A DNA stretch of 64,000 bases, taken from assembly GCF_028882255.1 (NCBI RefSeq), contig NZ_JARBUY010000002.1:384342-448341 (forward strand), read 5' to 3'. Shown one piece after another: positions 16,908-27,057 of this stretch (position 1 is the stretch's first letter; every line of letters starts with the position of its first letter). Source of the DNA: Maribacter polysaccharolyticus (lineage in GTDB: Bacteria > Bacteroidota > Bacteroidia > Flavobacteriales > Flavobacteriaceae). Position numbers and translations under genes: made by a program. The notes beneath the pieces were generated by a model, which saw only the letters and a program-made list of their open reading frames with translations, made no database searches and was not told the DNA's origin.

Positions 16908-17666
16908 ATGGATTTAAATATAGCAGTATTGATAGATGGGGATAATATCCCATCGGCCTATGTCAAAGAAATGATGGAGGAAATAGCGAAATACGGTAAT
17001 CCGACGATCAAACGAATTTATGGGGATTGGACCAATCCCCGTTTGGGCAAGTGGAAAAACGTATTGCTTGAAAACGCTATTACGCCCATTCAACAATACG
17101 GGTATACCTCGGGCAAAAATGCCACGGATTCGGCCATGATCATCGATGCCATGGATATCTTGTATTCGGGCAAGGTCAATGGATTTTGTATAGTGAGTAG
17201 CGATAGTGATTTTACCCGTTTGGCCACAAGACTCCGGGAAGCGGGGATGCAGGTGATCGGGATGGGGGAAAAGAAAACCCCCAATCCGTTTATCGTGGCT
17301 TGCGATCGGTTCATTTACATAGAGATCTTAAAAGATCGATCCGAGGAAATTTCGGATGCAAATAAGAGCAAGAACGTCCCCGAAAGCAATGTGGATAAGA
17401 TCACTGCAAAAGATATTCGACTGTTCACCTCTACCATTAATGATGTTGCTGACGAAGATGGTTGGGCCTTTCTCGGTGATGTGGGAAGTCTGCTCCAAAA
17501 AAGATATCCCAATTTCGATTCCCGTAACTATGGTTTCCAGAAGTTGACGCCGTTGATGGGGGCCATTAAGAATTTCGAATTGGAACGTCGCGAGGATTCA
17601 CGTGGTCGGAATAAATTGATTTATGTGAAGGTCAAGGAGAAAAATGCTTCAAAATCCCGGAAATGA
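16908..17666 (+). CDS. NYN (PIN-like) domain protein with C-terminal OST-HTH/LOTUS domain
   Basis: 252 residues. The N-terminal ~145 residues are a NYN/LabA-like domain: IAVLIDGDNIP with the first acidic residues, then ATDSAMIIDAMD and IVSSDSDFTRLA with the later catalytic aspartates. This fold is a metal-dependent ribonuclease. Residues ~170-245 resemble an OST-HTH (LOTUS) domain (IRLFTSTINDVADEDGWAFLGDVGSLLQKRYPNFDSRNYG), proposed to bind RNA. The combination suggests an RNA-targeting nuclease; its targets are unknown. It lies about 100 bases after the beta-lactamase pair, and a TACCTTTG element at 16836-16843 could be its own promoter. Confidence 0.88.
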   Translation: MDLNIAVLIDGDNIPSAYVKEMMEEIAKYGNPTIKRIYGDWTNPRLGKWKNVLLENAITPIQQYGYTSGKNATDSAMIIDAMDILYSGKVNGFCIVSSDSDFTRLATRLREAGMQVIGMGEKKTPNPFIVACDRFIYIEILKDRSEEISDANKSKNVPESNVDKITAKDIRLFTSTINDVADEDGWAFLGDVGSLLQKRYPNFDSRNYGFQKLTPLMGAIKNFELERREDSRGRNKLIYVKVKEKNASKSRK

Positions 17667-17712
17667 GAACCCCTTGAAAATGGTCGCTAGTTCCCGTTTT
17701 AACAATTATCCT

Positions 17713-17720
17713 TAAATTTG
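17713..17720 (+). promoter_or_regulatory. Putative -7 element (TAAATTTG)
   Basis: An exact match to the Bacteroidota -7 consensus TAnnTTTG, 45 bases before the amidohydrolase start. I do not see a well-spaced TTTG upstream. Confidence 0.5.
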
Positions 17721-17764
17721 AGTATCACGTGATTTGATAACCATTAACCAATACCTCTGTACTT

Positions 17765-19384
17765 ATGAAATATCCTTTATTGCTTTTTTTGTTGTTGCTT
17801 ATGGCCTGTGGCCAAAAAAAGGAAAATGTCGATCTTATCGTAATCAATTCGAACACCTATACCGTAGATGGGGATTTTTCCACGGCCGAGGCTTTTGCCG
17901 TAAACGACGGTAAGTTCGTGGCCGTTGGTACATCGGATGAAATCCAAGGGAAATACAGTGCGGAAACTATCATGGATGCCAAGGGTAAGACCATTACCCC
18001 CGGACTTATAGATGCCCATTGCCATTTTTACGGGTTGGGCCAGACCCAGCAAGTCGTCGATTTGATGGGAACCCAAAGCTATGATGAGATATTACAAAAG
18101 GTAAAGGAATTTCAAGAAAGCCATCCAAAGGACTTCATCCTTGGTCGGGGGGGGGATCAAAATGATTGGGAAGTCAAGGAGTTTCCGACCAAGGCAGCTT
18201 TGGATGAAATGTTTCCGGATACACCGGTTGCACTGCGTCGCATTGACGGACATGCCCTTTTGGTCAATCAAAAAGCCCTTGATATGGCAGGCATTGGCAA
18301 GGACACCAAGGTTGAAGGGGGTGAAATAGTCAAGGAAGATGGGGAGTTGACGGGGATCTTGATCGATAACCCCATGGATAGGGTAAATGCCATTGTACCC
18401 CCTGCAGATCGGAAAGCTCAAATCCGGGCCTTAAAGGATGCCGAACGTATTTGTTTGGATTATGGACTCACCACAGTGAATGATGCGGGGCTTGATCGCG
18501 CTACCATTGAGTTGATCGACAGCCTTCACCAAACCGGTGACCTATCCATTCGGGTATATGCCATGGTAAGCGCATCGAAAGATAATTTGGATTATTACCT
18601 AAGTCGCGAACCAATAAAAACGGAACGATTGAACGTTAGGTCGGTAAAGGTTTATGGCGATGGGGCCTTGGGATCCCGAGGTGCTGCCCTGCGAGCCCCT
18701 TATTCCGATAAGCCAGGTCATTATGGAGCCATGGTAACCCCCGTGGACAGTATTGAGGCTTTGGCCGATAAAATAGCTGCCACCGAATATCAAATGAATA
18801 CCCATGCCATAGGTGATTCTGCCAATGTGGTGGTCTTAAAGGCTTATAAAAGGGCATTGGAAGGCAAAAATGATAGGCGATGGAAAGTAGAGCATGCACA
18901 GATAATCTCACCGGAAGATTTCGATTATTTTAAAGAAGGGATTATTCCTTCAGTACAACCGACCCATGCGACCAGTGATATGTATTGGGCAGGCGACCGG
19001 ATTGGGGAAGAGCGTGAAAAAGGGGCTTATGCCTATAAGGCTTTGTTGGAAAAAGCGGGTACTGTTGCTTTAGGAACCGATTTTCCTGTAGAAAAAGTAA
19101 GTCCGTTCCTAACTTTCTACGCTGCAGTGGCACGAAAGGATCTGGATGATTATCCCGAAGGGGGCTATCAAATGAAAGATGCATTGACTAGGGAGGAAAC
19201 ATTGAAGGGAATGACCATTTGGGCGGCCTATTCCAACTTTGAAGAAGATGAGAAAGGGAGTATAGAAGTGGGTAAATTTGCCGATTTTACCCTGTATAGC
19301 GACAACCTTATGGAAGTTCCCATTGAGGATGTCCCTAAAATTGAAGCGGAACAAACTTATATAGCCGGGAAACGGGTACATTGA
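17765..19384 (+). CDS. Lipoprotein amidohydrolase, YtcJ-like
   Basis: 539 residues. A lipoprotein signal (LLLLLMAC, Cys at about residue 15) places it in the cell envelope. The amidohydrolase fold is shown by TPGLIDAHCHF (the HxH metal site), HAIGDSAN, WKVEHAQII and the GTDFPVE aspartate, in the order expected for the YtcJ/Amidohydro_3 group. Small N- and C-terminal strands form the composite beta-sandwich (..VDLIVINSNTYTVDG.., ..KFADFTLYSDN..). Such enzymes hydrolyse amides or N-formyl groups; the substrate is unknown. The gene has its own likely promoter (TAAATTTG at 17713) and ends in a strong terminator. Confidence 0.88.
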   Translation: MKYPLLLFLLLLMACGQKKENVDLIVINSNTYTVDGDFSTAEAFAVNDGKFVAVGTSDEIQGKYSAETIMDAKGKTITPGLIDAHCHFYGLGQTQQVVDLMGTQSYDEILQKVKEFQESHPKDFILGRGGDQNDWEVKEFPTKAALDEMFPDTPVALRRIDGHALLVNQKALDMAGIGKDTKVEGGEIVKEDGELTGILIDNPMDRVNAIVPPADRKAQIRALKDAERICLDYGLTTVNDAGLDRATIELIDSLHQTGDLSIRVYAMVSASKDNLDYYLSREPIKTERLNVRSVKVYGDGALGSRGAALRAPYSDKPGHYGAMVTPVDSIEALADKIAATEYQMNTHAIGDSANVVVLKAYKRALEGKNDRRWKVEHAQIISPEDFDYFKEGIIPSVQPTHATSDMYWAGDRIGEEREKGAYAYKALLEKAGTVALGTDFPVEKVSPFLTFYAAVARKDLDDYPEGGYQMKDALTREETLKGMTIWAAYSNFEEDEKGSIEVGKFADFTLYSDNLMEVPIEDVPKIEAEQTYIAGKRVH

Positions 19385-19389
19385 ACATA

Positions 19390-19423
19390 AAAAAAACCGA
19401 AGCAAATCGCTTCGGTTTTTTTT
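19390..19423. terminator. Bidirectional intrinsic terminator
   Basis: CCGAAGC (19397-19403) pairs with GCTTCGG (19409-19415) around a 5-base loop. An A-tract lies before it and a T-tract after it, so it can serve both the amidohydrolase gene and the convergent DUF2911 gene. Confidence 0.9.
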
Positions 19424-19441
19424 GAATATGGGAAAATACGT

Positions 19442-19984
19442 TTAAAACATTATTGGAAGGGAGACCCTAACGGTTCCCCAGGCCATGACCAAATGCGTAC
19501 CACCTTCAACTTCTTTAAAGGCCATTGAGAAAGCCTCCAAGGATTCGTCTTCAACGATGGTGACATCGGCTTTTACCCGTGCAACATCGGCACTTTCATC
19601 ATAAGAATAGGCTCCCCATTGGTTTAGGTTTTTGTTTAGGATAACCGTCCATACCTCTTTATTGGGTATGGTAAACAAGGAATATGTACCTGCTTTAATA
19701 TCGGTACCGCCAACGTTGGCATCTTTGTAGAACGTAATTTCAACGGCCTCGTTGGCCCCGGTCCTCCAAACTTCACCGGCAGGCGAAAGTTCTGAAACGG
19801 AACGACCTTTTAATTGCGGACGGCTGTAAGTGACCCGAACGGCTTTATCCGCTATTTTATAACTTGATGGGAAAGCCGTCATGTCCATAGGGCTCTTATC
19901 CAATCCACTGAATTTCTGGGCAGAAATATGGTTCGTACATACCAAGGCAAGCAATAAAAAAGAAATAGTCGTTAGTTTTTTCAT
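19442..19984 (-). CDS. DUF2911 domain-containing exported protein
   Basis: 180 residues from the ATG at 19984; a second ATG two codons upstream is possible. The signal peptide ends ..NHISAQ. The mature part has the DUF2911 pattern: SPMDMTAFP, VRVTYSRPQLKGRSV, EVWRTGANEAVEI, GTYSLFTIPNKEVWTVILNKNLNQWGAY. The family is common in Bacteroidota and has no established function; the protein should be periplasmic or surface-exposed. It is a single-gene unit, convergent with the amidohydrolase, and has an unusual upstream region with two inverted repeats, one covering the likely -7 element. Confidence 0.9.
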   Translation of the reverse strand: MKKLTTISFLLLALVCTNHISAQKFSGLDKSPMDMTAFPSSYKIADKAVRVTYSRPQLKGRSVSELSPAGEVWRTGANEAVEITFYKDANVGGTDIKAGTYSLFTIPNKEVWTVILNKNLNQWGAYSYDESADVARVKADVTIVEDESLEAFSMAFKEVEGGTHLVMAWGTVRVSLPIMF

Positions 19985-20021
19985 AATCATAATTGTCTTT
20001 TGTCTTTGTTGTTGTTATCGA

Positions 20022-20040
20022 TCCTGGAAACACTCCAGGA
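20022..20040 (-). repeat. Inverted repeat in the leader of the DUF2911 gene
   Basis: TCCTGGA (20022-20028) and TCCAGGA (20034-20040) form a perfect 7-bp stem with a 5-base loop, about 40 bases before the start codon on the transcribed strand. Confidence 0.55.
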
Positions 20041-20061
20041 TTTAGTTTTTCCAAAACTAAA
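20041..20061 (-). promoter_or_regulatory. Putative promoter -7 element inside a perfect inverted repeat
   Basis: TTTAGTTTT (20041-20049) and AAAACTAAA (20053-20061) are perfect inverted copies separated by TCC. On the minus strand the repeat contains TAGTTTTG (20059-20052), an exact TAnnTTTG element for the DUF2911 gene. The overlap suggests an operator, but this is inference. Confidence 0.5.
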
Positions 20062-20272
20062 TAGTTTATCCAATTATTGGAGTATAAAAAGTCGTTAAAA
20101 TTAGCGCAACTTACAAAATGCATGATTTTTTTCGGTTTTTTCCCGATTCGCCTATCAGTTTATAGTATTAAACACATAAATAATTTTAAATAGTAATCAA
20201 TTTCAAAAAAAGGGTTTGTTGTTTGAAAGTTTAAATAGATATTTGCTTTTAAATTGATATAAATATTAAGAT

Positions 20273-21943
20273 ATGTGTGGAATTGTTTGTGCCTTTGATG
20301 TAAAGGAAAGTACAGAGGTGTTAAGGCCCCAATTATTGGAAATGTCCAAGAAGATAAGACATAGAGGACCTGACTGGAGTGGTATTTATGCGAATGAAAA
20401 AGCTATTTTGGCCCACGAAAGGTTGGCGATCGTAGACCCGGCCTCAGGGAAACAACCCCTTTTTAGCAAAGACGGTAATTTGGTCTTGGCGGCCAACGGC
20501 GAAATATACAACCATAGGGAGCTACGTAAACAATTCGAAGGGAAATATGATTTTCAAACAGAATCCGATTGCGAGGTAATCCTTGCCCTATATCAGGAAA
20601 AAGGGGTTGATTTTATAGATGAGATGAACGGTATATTCGGTTTTGCCATCTATGATGCCGCAAAAGACGAATATTTTGTGGCCCGTGACCATATGGGGAT
20701 TATTCCATTGTACATAGGTTGGGACCAGAACGGGACTTTTTATGTGGCTTCTGAACTTAAGGCTTTGGAGGGTACTTGTGCAAAAATCGAGTTGTTCCCT
20801 CCAGGACATTATCTGCATAGTAGCGATGGGGAGCTCAAGAAATGGTATACCCGTGATTGGATGGAGTACGATGCCGTAAAGGAAAATGAGACCAGCATAC
20901 AGGAAATCAAAGAAGCCTTGGAGGCTGCGGTCCACAGACAGTTGATGTCCGATGTACCTTATGGGGTGCTCCTTTCAGGAGGTTTGGATTCTTCGGTCAC
21001 TTCGGCCATAGCTAAAAAATATGCACAAAAACGTATTGAGTCCGATGATGTGAACGAGGCATGGTGGCCCCAATTGCATTCCTTTTCCGTTGGTTTGAAA
21101 GGTTCCCCGGATTTGGCCGCTGCGCAAAAAGTCGCCGATCATATCGGTACGGTGCACCACGAGATAGTTTTTACCATCCAAGAAGGCCTTGATGCCATTA
21201 AGGATGTAGTATACAATCTAGAAACCTATGATATTACCACGATCAGGGCATCGACCCCAATGTACTTGATGGCAAGGGTCATAAAGTCAATGGGTATAAA
21301 AATGGTGTTGTCGGGAGAAGGTGCGGATGAATTGTTCGGAGGGTACCTGTATTTCCACAAAGCACCCAGTCCAAAGGATTTTCATGAAGAAACCGTCCGT
21401 AAATTGGATAAGTTGCATATGTACGATTGTCTCCGTGCCAACAAATCCTTGGCGGCATGGGGTATTGAAGGACGTGTACCGTTTTTGGACAAAGAATTCA
21501 TGGATGTGGCCATGCGTATCAATCCAAAGGATAAAATGATCAATGGGGAGCGTATGGAGAAATGGGTGGTTCGAAAAGCGTTCGAGGATATGCTTCCTGA
21601 AAGTGTAGCCTGGAGGCAAAAGGAACAATTCTCGGATGGTGTAGGGTATAGTTGGATCGATACCTTGAAAGAGTTGGTGGCATCGGAGGTGACCGATGAG
21701 CAGTTGGCGAATGCCAAATTCCGCTTTCCGTTACAGACCCCCACAACGAAAGAGGAATTTTATTACCGTTCTATCTTTGAACAACATTTCCCCTCTGATG
21801 CCGCAGCCTTATGTGTGCCTCAGGAACCTTCCGTAGCCTGTAGTACAAAGATAGCCTTGGAATGGGACGAGGCGTTCAAGAACATGAACGATCCTTCGGG
21901 AAGGGCAGTGGCCAATGTACATGATGATGCCTATAAGAAATAG
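20273..21943 (+). CDS. asnB: Asparagine synthase (glutamine-hydrolysing)
   Basis: 556 residues, typical of AsnB. Cys2 after the initiator Met (MCGIV) is the glutaminase nucleophile. The N-terminal glutaminase domain has RHRGPDWSG, and NGEIYNH marks the glutamine pocket. The synthetase domain has the PP-loop LSGGLDSS (about 234-241) and GEGADELFGGY. It makes asparagine from aspartate with ATP and glutamine. The gene is preceded by about 290 AT-rich bases with a GATATTTG near-match at 20238-20245, and ends before a clear hairpin terminator, so it appears monocistronic. Confidence 0.97.
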   Translation: MCGIVCAFDVKESTEVLRPQLLEMSKKIRHRGPDWSGIYANEKAILAHERLAIVDPASGKQPLFSKDGNLVLAANGEIYNHRELRKQFEGKYDFQTESDCEVILALYQEKGVDFIDEMNGIFGFAIYDAAKDEYFVARDHMGIIPLYIGWDQNGTFYVASELKALEGTCAKIELFPPGHYLHSSDGELKKWYTRDWMEYDAVKENETSIQEIKEALEAAVHRQLMSDVPYGVLLSGGLDSSVTSAIAKKYAQKRIESDDVNEAWWPQLHSFSVGLKGSPDLAAAQKVADHIGTVHHEIVFTIQEGLDAIKDVVYNLETYDITTIRASTPMYLMARVIKSMGIKMVLSGEGADELFGGYLYFHKAPSPKDFHEETVRKLDKLHMYDCLRANKSLAAWGIEGRVPFLDKEFMDVAMRINPKDKMINGERMEKWVVRKAFEDMLPESVAWRQKEQFSDGVGYSWIDTLKELVASEVTDEQLANAKFRFPLQTPTTKEEFYYRSIFEQHFPSDAAALCVPQEPSVACSTKIALEWDEAFKNMNDPSGRAVANVHDDAYKK

Positions 21944-22020
21944 TCAAAATCAAAGTTTTCAAGTCCATCGAGCCTGCTTGGGAATAAAGTAGGATCGGTT
22001 TTTGGATGGGAAAGGATAAA

Positions 22021-22053
22021 AAGGAAGTGTCATTTATTTGACGCTTCTTTTTT
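22021..22053 (+). terminator. Intrinsic terminator after asnB
   Basis: GAAGTGTCA (22024-22032) pairs with TGACGCTTC (22039-22047), with one G-T pair and a 6-base loop, followed by TTTTTT. It lies about 80 bases after the asnB stop. Confidence 0.85.
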
Positions 22054-22201
22054 GTTTGTAGGGGAACCGAATATCCGGTTCGGACGGTATTGTTTTTTCC
22101 AAATGGAAAACCAAGGCCCTAAAGCGATATTTTCCACAAATTTTGTTGATAACTTAATGGTTTAAGATAGGGCAAAGGCCTATATTTCATAGGGTATTGG
22201 T

Positions 22202-22209
22202 TATATTTG
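22202..22209 (+). promoter_or_regulatory. Putative gyrB -7 element (TATATTTG)
   Basis: An exact TAnnTTTG match 40 bases before the gyrB ATG. No well-spaced TTTG is seen upstream. The rest of the 306-base gap between asnB and gyrB holds only the asnB terminator. Confidence 0.55.
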
Positions 22210-22246
22210 TAAGATTGCAAAAATTATAATGATTACAACAACTTGA

Positions 22247-24190
<1,944 letters not shown>

Positions 24191-24209
24191 GAAACGGTAG
24201 TTACACAAC

Positions 24210-24239
24210 AAAAATCCTGACGGTTACGTCAGGATTTTT
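24210..24239 (+). terminator. Intrinsic terminator after gyrB
   Basis: AAAATCCTGACG (24211-24222) pairs perfectly with CGTCAGGATTTT (24227-24238) around GTTA. It lies between gyrB and the next gene on the same strand, only 23 bases before that start. Confidence 0.92.
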
Positions 24240-24262
24240 AGTTTTAGGGAAAATTTAGCAAT

Positions 24263-25267
24263 ATGAAACGAATAGTATCCCTAGTGGCACTGGTCTGTAG
24301 TTTGCAAGCTATGGCCCAATCCAATATCAATGAGGTATTGGCGGCAGGACTTGATGATGCCGAAAGATTTACGAACGATTACCTGGCCCCGGCCTCGGAA
24401 GGTTTTATGTATAGCCTTTCCAGCGGTTGGTACAATACGGCAGATGCGAAACCCTTAGGTGGGTTTGAGATTTCGATAATCGGTAACCTGGCCAATTTTA
24501 AGAATAAGGACGATAAGAAGGCCTTTGAATTGAATACGGCCGATTATGACAACTTGAAATTCGTTGATGGCAGTATTTCAAAATCGGTATCCACCTCATT
24601 GGGTGATATTGAGAATGTCATGGTGTATGTCGAGGATGAAAACGGGTTGTTCAGGGAAGAATTTGAACTTCCTACGGGATTGGCCTCCGAAGGCATCAAT
24701 TTTGTGCCTTCCGGTTTCGTGCAGGCGAGTGTAGGACTTATAAAAGGTACCGAAATAAAAGCGAGGTTCTTGCCCAGTGTAAGTACCGACGATTATGAAA
24801 TAGGCATGTACGGGGTCGGGATCCAACATGAGTTCACCAAACATCTTCCTGCGGATAAGCTTTTGCCCATTGCCATATCAGCGGTAATCGGGTATACGCA
24901 TCTCGATGGATCCTACGACTTCACCAATACCAACATTGTGGCAGGGGAGGATCAACGGCTCGAAGTTGATGTAAACACCTGGGTGTTTCAAGCTGTGGTC
25001 GCTACCAAACTGCCCATTATCAATTTTTATGGAGGTATAGGGTATCTGACAGGTAAATCCACTACCGATGTGTTGGGTACTTACGTAGTACAGTCCGGAC
25101 CTTTTCAAGAAACATATGAAGATCCGTTTTCCATTGAAAAAGATGCCAGCGGGGTTACCGCCAATATTGGGGCAAAATTGAAATTGGGCTTCTTTAGGTT
25201 GCATGCCGATTATTCCTTGGCCGAATTCAATACCTTATCCTTTGGTATTAATTTTGGCTTTAGATAA
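24263..25267 (+). CDS. DUF6588 family outer-membrane beta-barrel protein
   Basis: 334 residues. The signal peptide (MKRIVSLVALVCSLQAMAQ) is followed by NINEVLAAGLDDAERFTNDYLAPASEGFMYSLS, an opening typical of a Flavobacteriia-specific outer-membrane family (I believe DUF6588). The rest alternates short hydrophobic strands and polar loops and ends LSFGINFGFR with a terminal aromatic/Arg strand, as in barrels. No transport substrate can be read from it. It starts only 23 bases after the gyrB terminator, so it depends on either readthrough or a promoter hidden in the hairpin. A bidirectional terminator separates it from the convergent lipoprotein gene. Confidence 0.8.
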   Translation: MKRIVSLVALVCSLQAMAQSNINEVLAAGLDDAERFTNDYLAPASEGFMYSLSSGWYNTADAKPLGGFEISIIGNLANFKNKDDKKAFELNTADYDNLKFVDGSISKSVSTSLGDIENVMVYVEDENGLFREEFELPTGLASEGINFVPSGFVQASVGLIKGTEIKARFLPSVSTDDYEIGMYGVGIQHEFTKHLPADKLLPIAISAVIGYTHLDGSYDFTNTNIVAGEDQRLEVDVNTWVFQAVVATKLPIINFYGGIGYLTGKSTTDVLGTYVVQSGPFQETYEDPFSIEKDASGVTANIGAKLKLGFFRLHADYSLAEFNTLSFGINFGFR

Positions 25268-25290
25268 TGATCCAATACATGAATTGAAAT

Positions 25291-25324
25291 AAAAAAAGCC
25301 CTGTCATGACCGACAGGGCTTTTT
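25291..25324. terminator. Bidirectional intrinsic terminator
   Basis: GCCCTGTC (25298-25305) pairs with GACAGGGC (25312-25319) around ATGACC, with seven A before and five T after. It lies between two convergent genes. Confidence 0.92.
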
Positions 25325-25349
25325 GCATGGGAACTTTTGATCAGGGTAT

Positions 25350-25724
25350 CTATTCTCTAATGGCGAGGATATTTCCGTTTGCATCAACAAGACTGGCTTG
25401 GTCCGTACTCGCATCCATGGTGACCTCATCGTCCGATTTATCGTCCAATCCGGGGTAACAAATCGTGTATACGCCGCCATCTTCCGACCAACTGAAATCG
25501 GTTGTAACGGTAATGTTACCATTTTCCTTGACGTGGTACCGTCCTAAGTAGGCATCATTGAAAATCCATTCATATTGGGTCGATACCTTAGCGGTTTCAC
25601 TATCGGTCGAGATGGATGCACTTGACCAAATTCCTATCACTGGATCATCGTTTTCGGGGATTCTAGAGCAATTGCTGGCCAATATGATGCCGACAATTGC
25701 AATAAAAGAAAATAGCTTTTTCAT
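25350..25724 (-). CDS. Small putative lipoprotein, lipocalin-like
   Basis: 124 residues. The N-terminus MKKLFSFIAIVGIILASNC is a secretion signal with a cysteine at residue 19. The residue before it is Asn, so the lipobox is not canonical and lipidation is uncertain. The mature part has IGIWSSAS early and alternating strands with YEWIFNDAYLGRY and DFSWSEDGGVYTICYPG, as in small lipocalin-like Bacteroidota proteins. No function is known. It is a single gene, convergent with the DUF6588 barrel and divergent from mdh. Confidence 0.7.
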   Translation of the reverse strand: MKKLFSFIAIVGIILASNCSRIPENDDPVIGIWSSASISTDSETAKVSTQYEWIFNDAYLGRYHVKENGNITVTTDFSWSEDGGVYTICYPGLDDKSDDEVTMDASTDQASLVDANGNILAIRE

Positions 25725-25931
25725 TCGTAGGTAATTATAGATTCGGGGTTAATAATTAGAGAACGGACTTCTCGGATCGGGTATTGTTGAAAATCGATGA
25801 ACGGCACTGATTTTCGAATAAATTCGTTGAAAAGTAAATTTTGTTAACATTTGTTTTATGGCGGGTATCGGGGGTGTAAATGATATAAAATATTAACTGA
25901 TTTTTGTCATATTTTTTTACTGTTGATTCAG

Positions 25932-25939
25932 TACTTTTG
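25932..25939 (+). promoter_or_regulatory. Putative mdh -7 element (TACTTTTG)
   Basis: An exact TAnnTTTG match 35 bases before the mdh ATG. A TTTG at 25903 is 25 bases upstream, somewhat too far for the usual spacing. Confidence 0.55.
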
Positions 25940-25974
25940 TAACATTATAATTTTCAACATAAAAACAAGATAAT

Positions 25975-26901
25975 ATGAAAGTTACCGTAGTAGGTGCAGG
26001 TGCTGTAGGTGCAAGTTGTGCCGAGTATATTGCTATTAAGGATTTCGCCTCTGAAGTGGTGATATTGGACATTAAGGAAGGCTATGCCGAAGGCAAAGCG
26101 ATGGACTTGATGCAAACAGCTTCTTTGAACGGATTTGATACGAAGATTACTGGAACCACCAATGATTACTCCAAAACGGCTGGTAGTGATATCGCCGTTA
26201 TTACTTCAGGTATTCCGAGAAAACCGGGAATGACCCGAGAGGAATTGATCGGAATTAATGCCGGAATCGTAAAAACCGTTGCTACGAACCTTATAGAGCA
26301 TTCACCGAATGTCATCTTGATCGTTGTAAGTAACCCTATGGATACCATGACCTATTTGGCCCATAAAGTTACCGGATTGCCTAAAAACAAAATCATCGGT
26401 ATGGGCGGTGCCTTGGATAGTGCCCGTTTTAAATATCGATTGGCAGAAGCTTTGGAAGCCCCTATTTCCGATATTGATGGAATGGTGATCGGTGGACACA
26501 GTGACACCGGAATGGTACCATTGGCATCCCATGCCACAAGAAATAGTATTAAAGTATCCGAGTTTATCGATGCGGATCGTCTTCAACAAGTCATTGAGGA
26601 TACCAAAGTAGGTGGGGCTACCTTGACCAAATTATTGGGTACAAGCGCATGGTACGCACCAGGTGCGGCAGTATCGGCACTGGTACAGGCCATCGCCTGT
26701 GACCAGAAAAAAATGTTCCCATGTTCTACCATGTTGGATGGGGAGTATGGTCTTTCCGATATTTGTATCGGCGTGCCTGTGATTTTGGGTAAAAATGGTA
26801 TTGAGAAAATCGTTGATGTGCCTCTTTCCGAAGCTGAGAAAGCCAAGATGAAGGAAAGTGCGGAAGGCGTATCAAAAACCAACGGACTTTTAGACGTTTA
26901 A
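25975..26901 (+). CDS. mdh: Malate dehydrogenase (LDH-like type)
   Basis: 308 residues. The Rossmann motif GAGAVGASCAEY is at the start, followed by an acidic residue (LDIKEG) selecting NAD. The substrate-binding loop TSGIPRKPGMTREEL, VSNPMDTMTY and the catalytic His in GGHSDTGMVPL are present. It interconverts malate and oxaloacetate in the citric acid cycle. The length and motifs fit the tetrameric lactate-dehydrogenase-like MDH of Bacteroidota. It is monocistronic, with its own promoter element and a hairpin terminator. Confidence 0.97.
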   Translation: MKVTVVGAGAVGASCAEYIAIKDFASEVVILDIKEGYAEGKAMDLMQTASLNGFDTKITGTTNDYSKTAGSDIAVITSGIPRKPGMTREELIGINAGIVKTVATNLIEHSPNVILIVVSNPMDTMTYLAHKVTGLPKNKIIGMGGALDSARFKYRLAEALEAPISDIDGMVIGGHSDTGMVPLASHATRNSIKVSEFIDADRLQQVIEDTKVGGATLTKLLGTSAWYAPGAAVSALVQAIACDQKKMFPCSTMLDGEYGLSDICIGVPVILGKNGIEKIVDVPLSEAEKAKMKESAEGVSKTNGLLDV

Positions 26902-26925
26902 GACAACGTTATATATAATGTTACG

Positions 26926-26967
26926 AAAGGCATCCCGATCAAATAAATCGGGGTGCCTTTGTTTTTT
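26926..26967 (+). terminator. Intrinsic terminator after mdh
   Basis: AAAGGCATCCCGAT (26926-26939) pairs with ATCGGGGTGCCTTT (26947-26960), with one G-T pair and a 7-base loop, followed by a T-run. Confidence 0.9.
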
Positions 26968-26985
26968 GCAATAACTTACAAATAT

Positions 26986-27017
26986 ATTGTCAATTCTTAG
27001 GGTAAATCATATATTTG
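26986..27017 (+). promoter_or_regulatory. Putative secDF promoter
   Basis: ATTG at 26986-26989 and TATATTTG at 27010-27017 with 20 bases between them match the Bacteroidota two-part promoter. The secDF ATG is 40 bases downstream. Confidence 0.65.
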
Positions 27018-27057
27018 CAGGCTGTTGAGAAAAGCACACATAAAATATTCATAACCA

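Noticed and set aside
14160-17666. Resistance island or transposon around the beta-lactamase
   Set aside because: No transposase, integrase, terminal repeats or tRNA junction is visible, and base composition looks like the surroundings.
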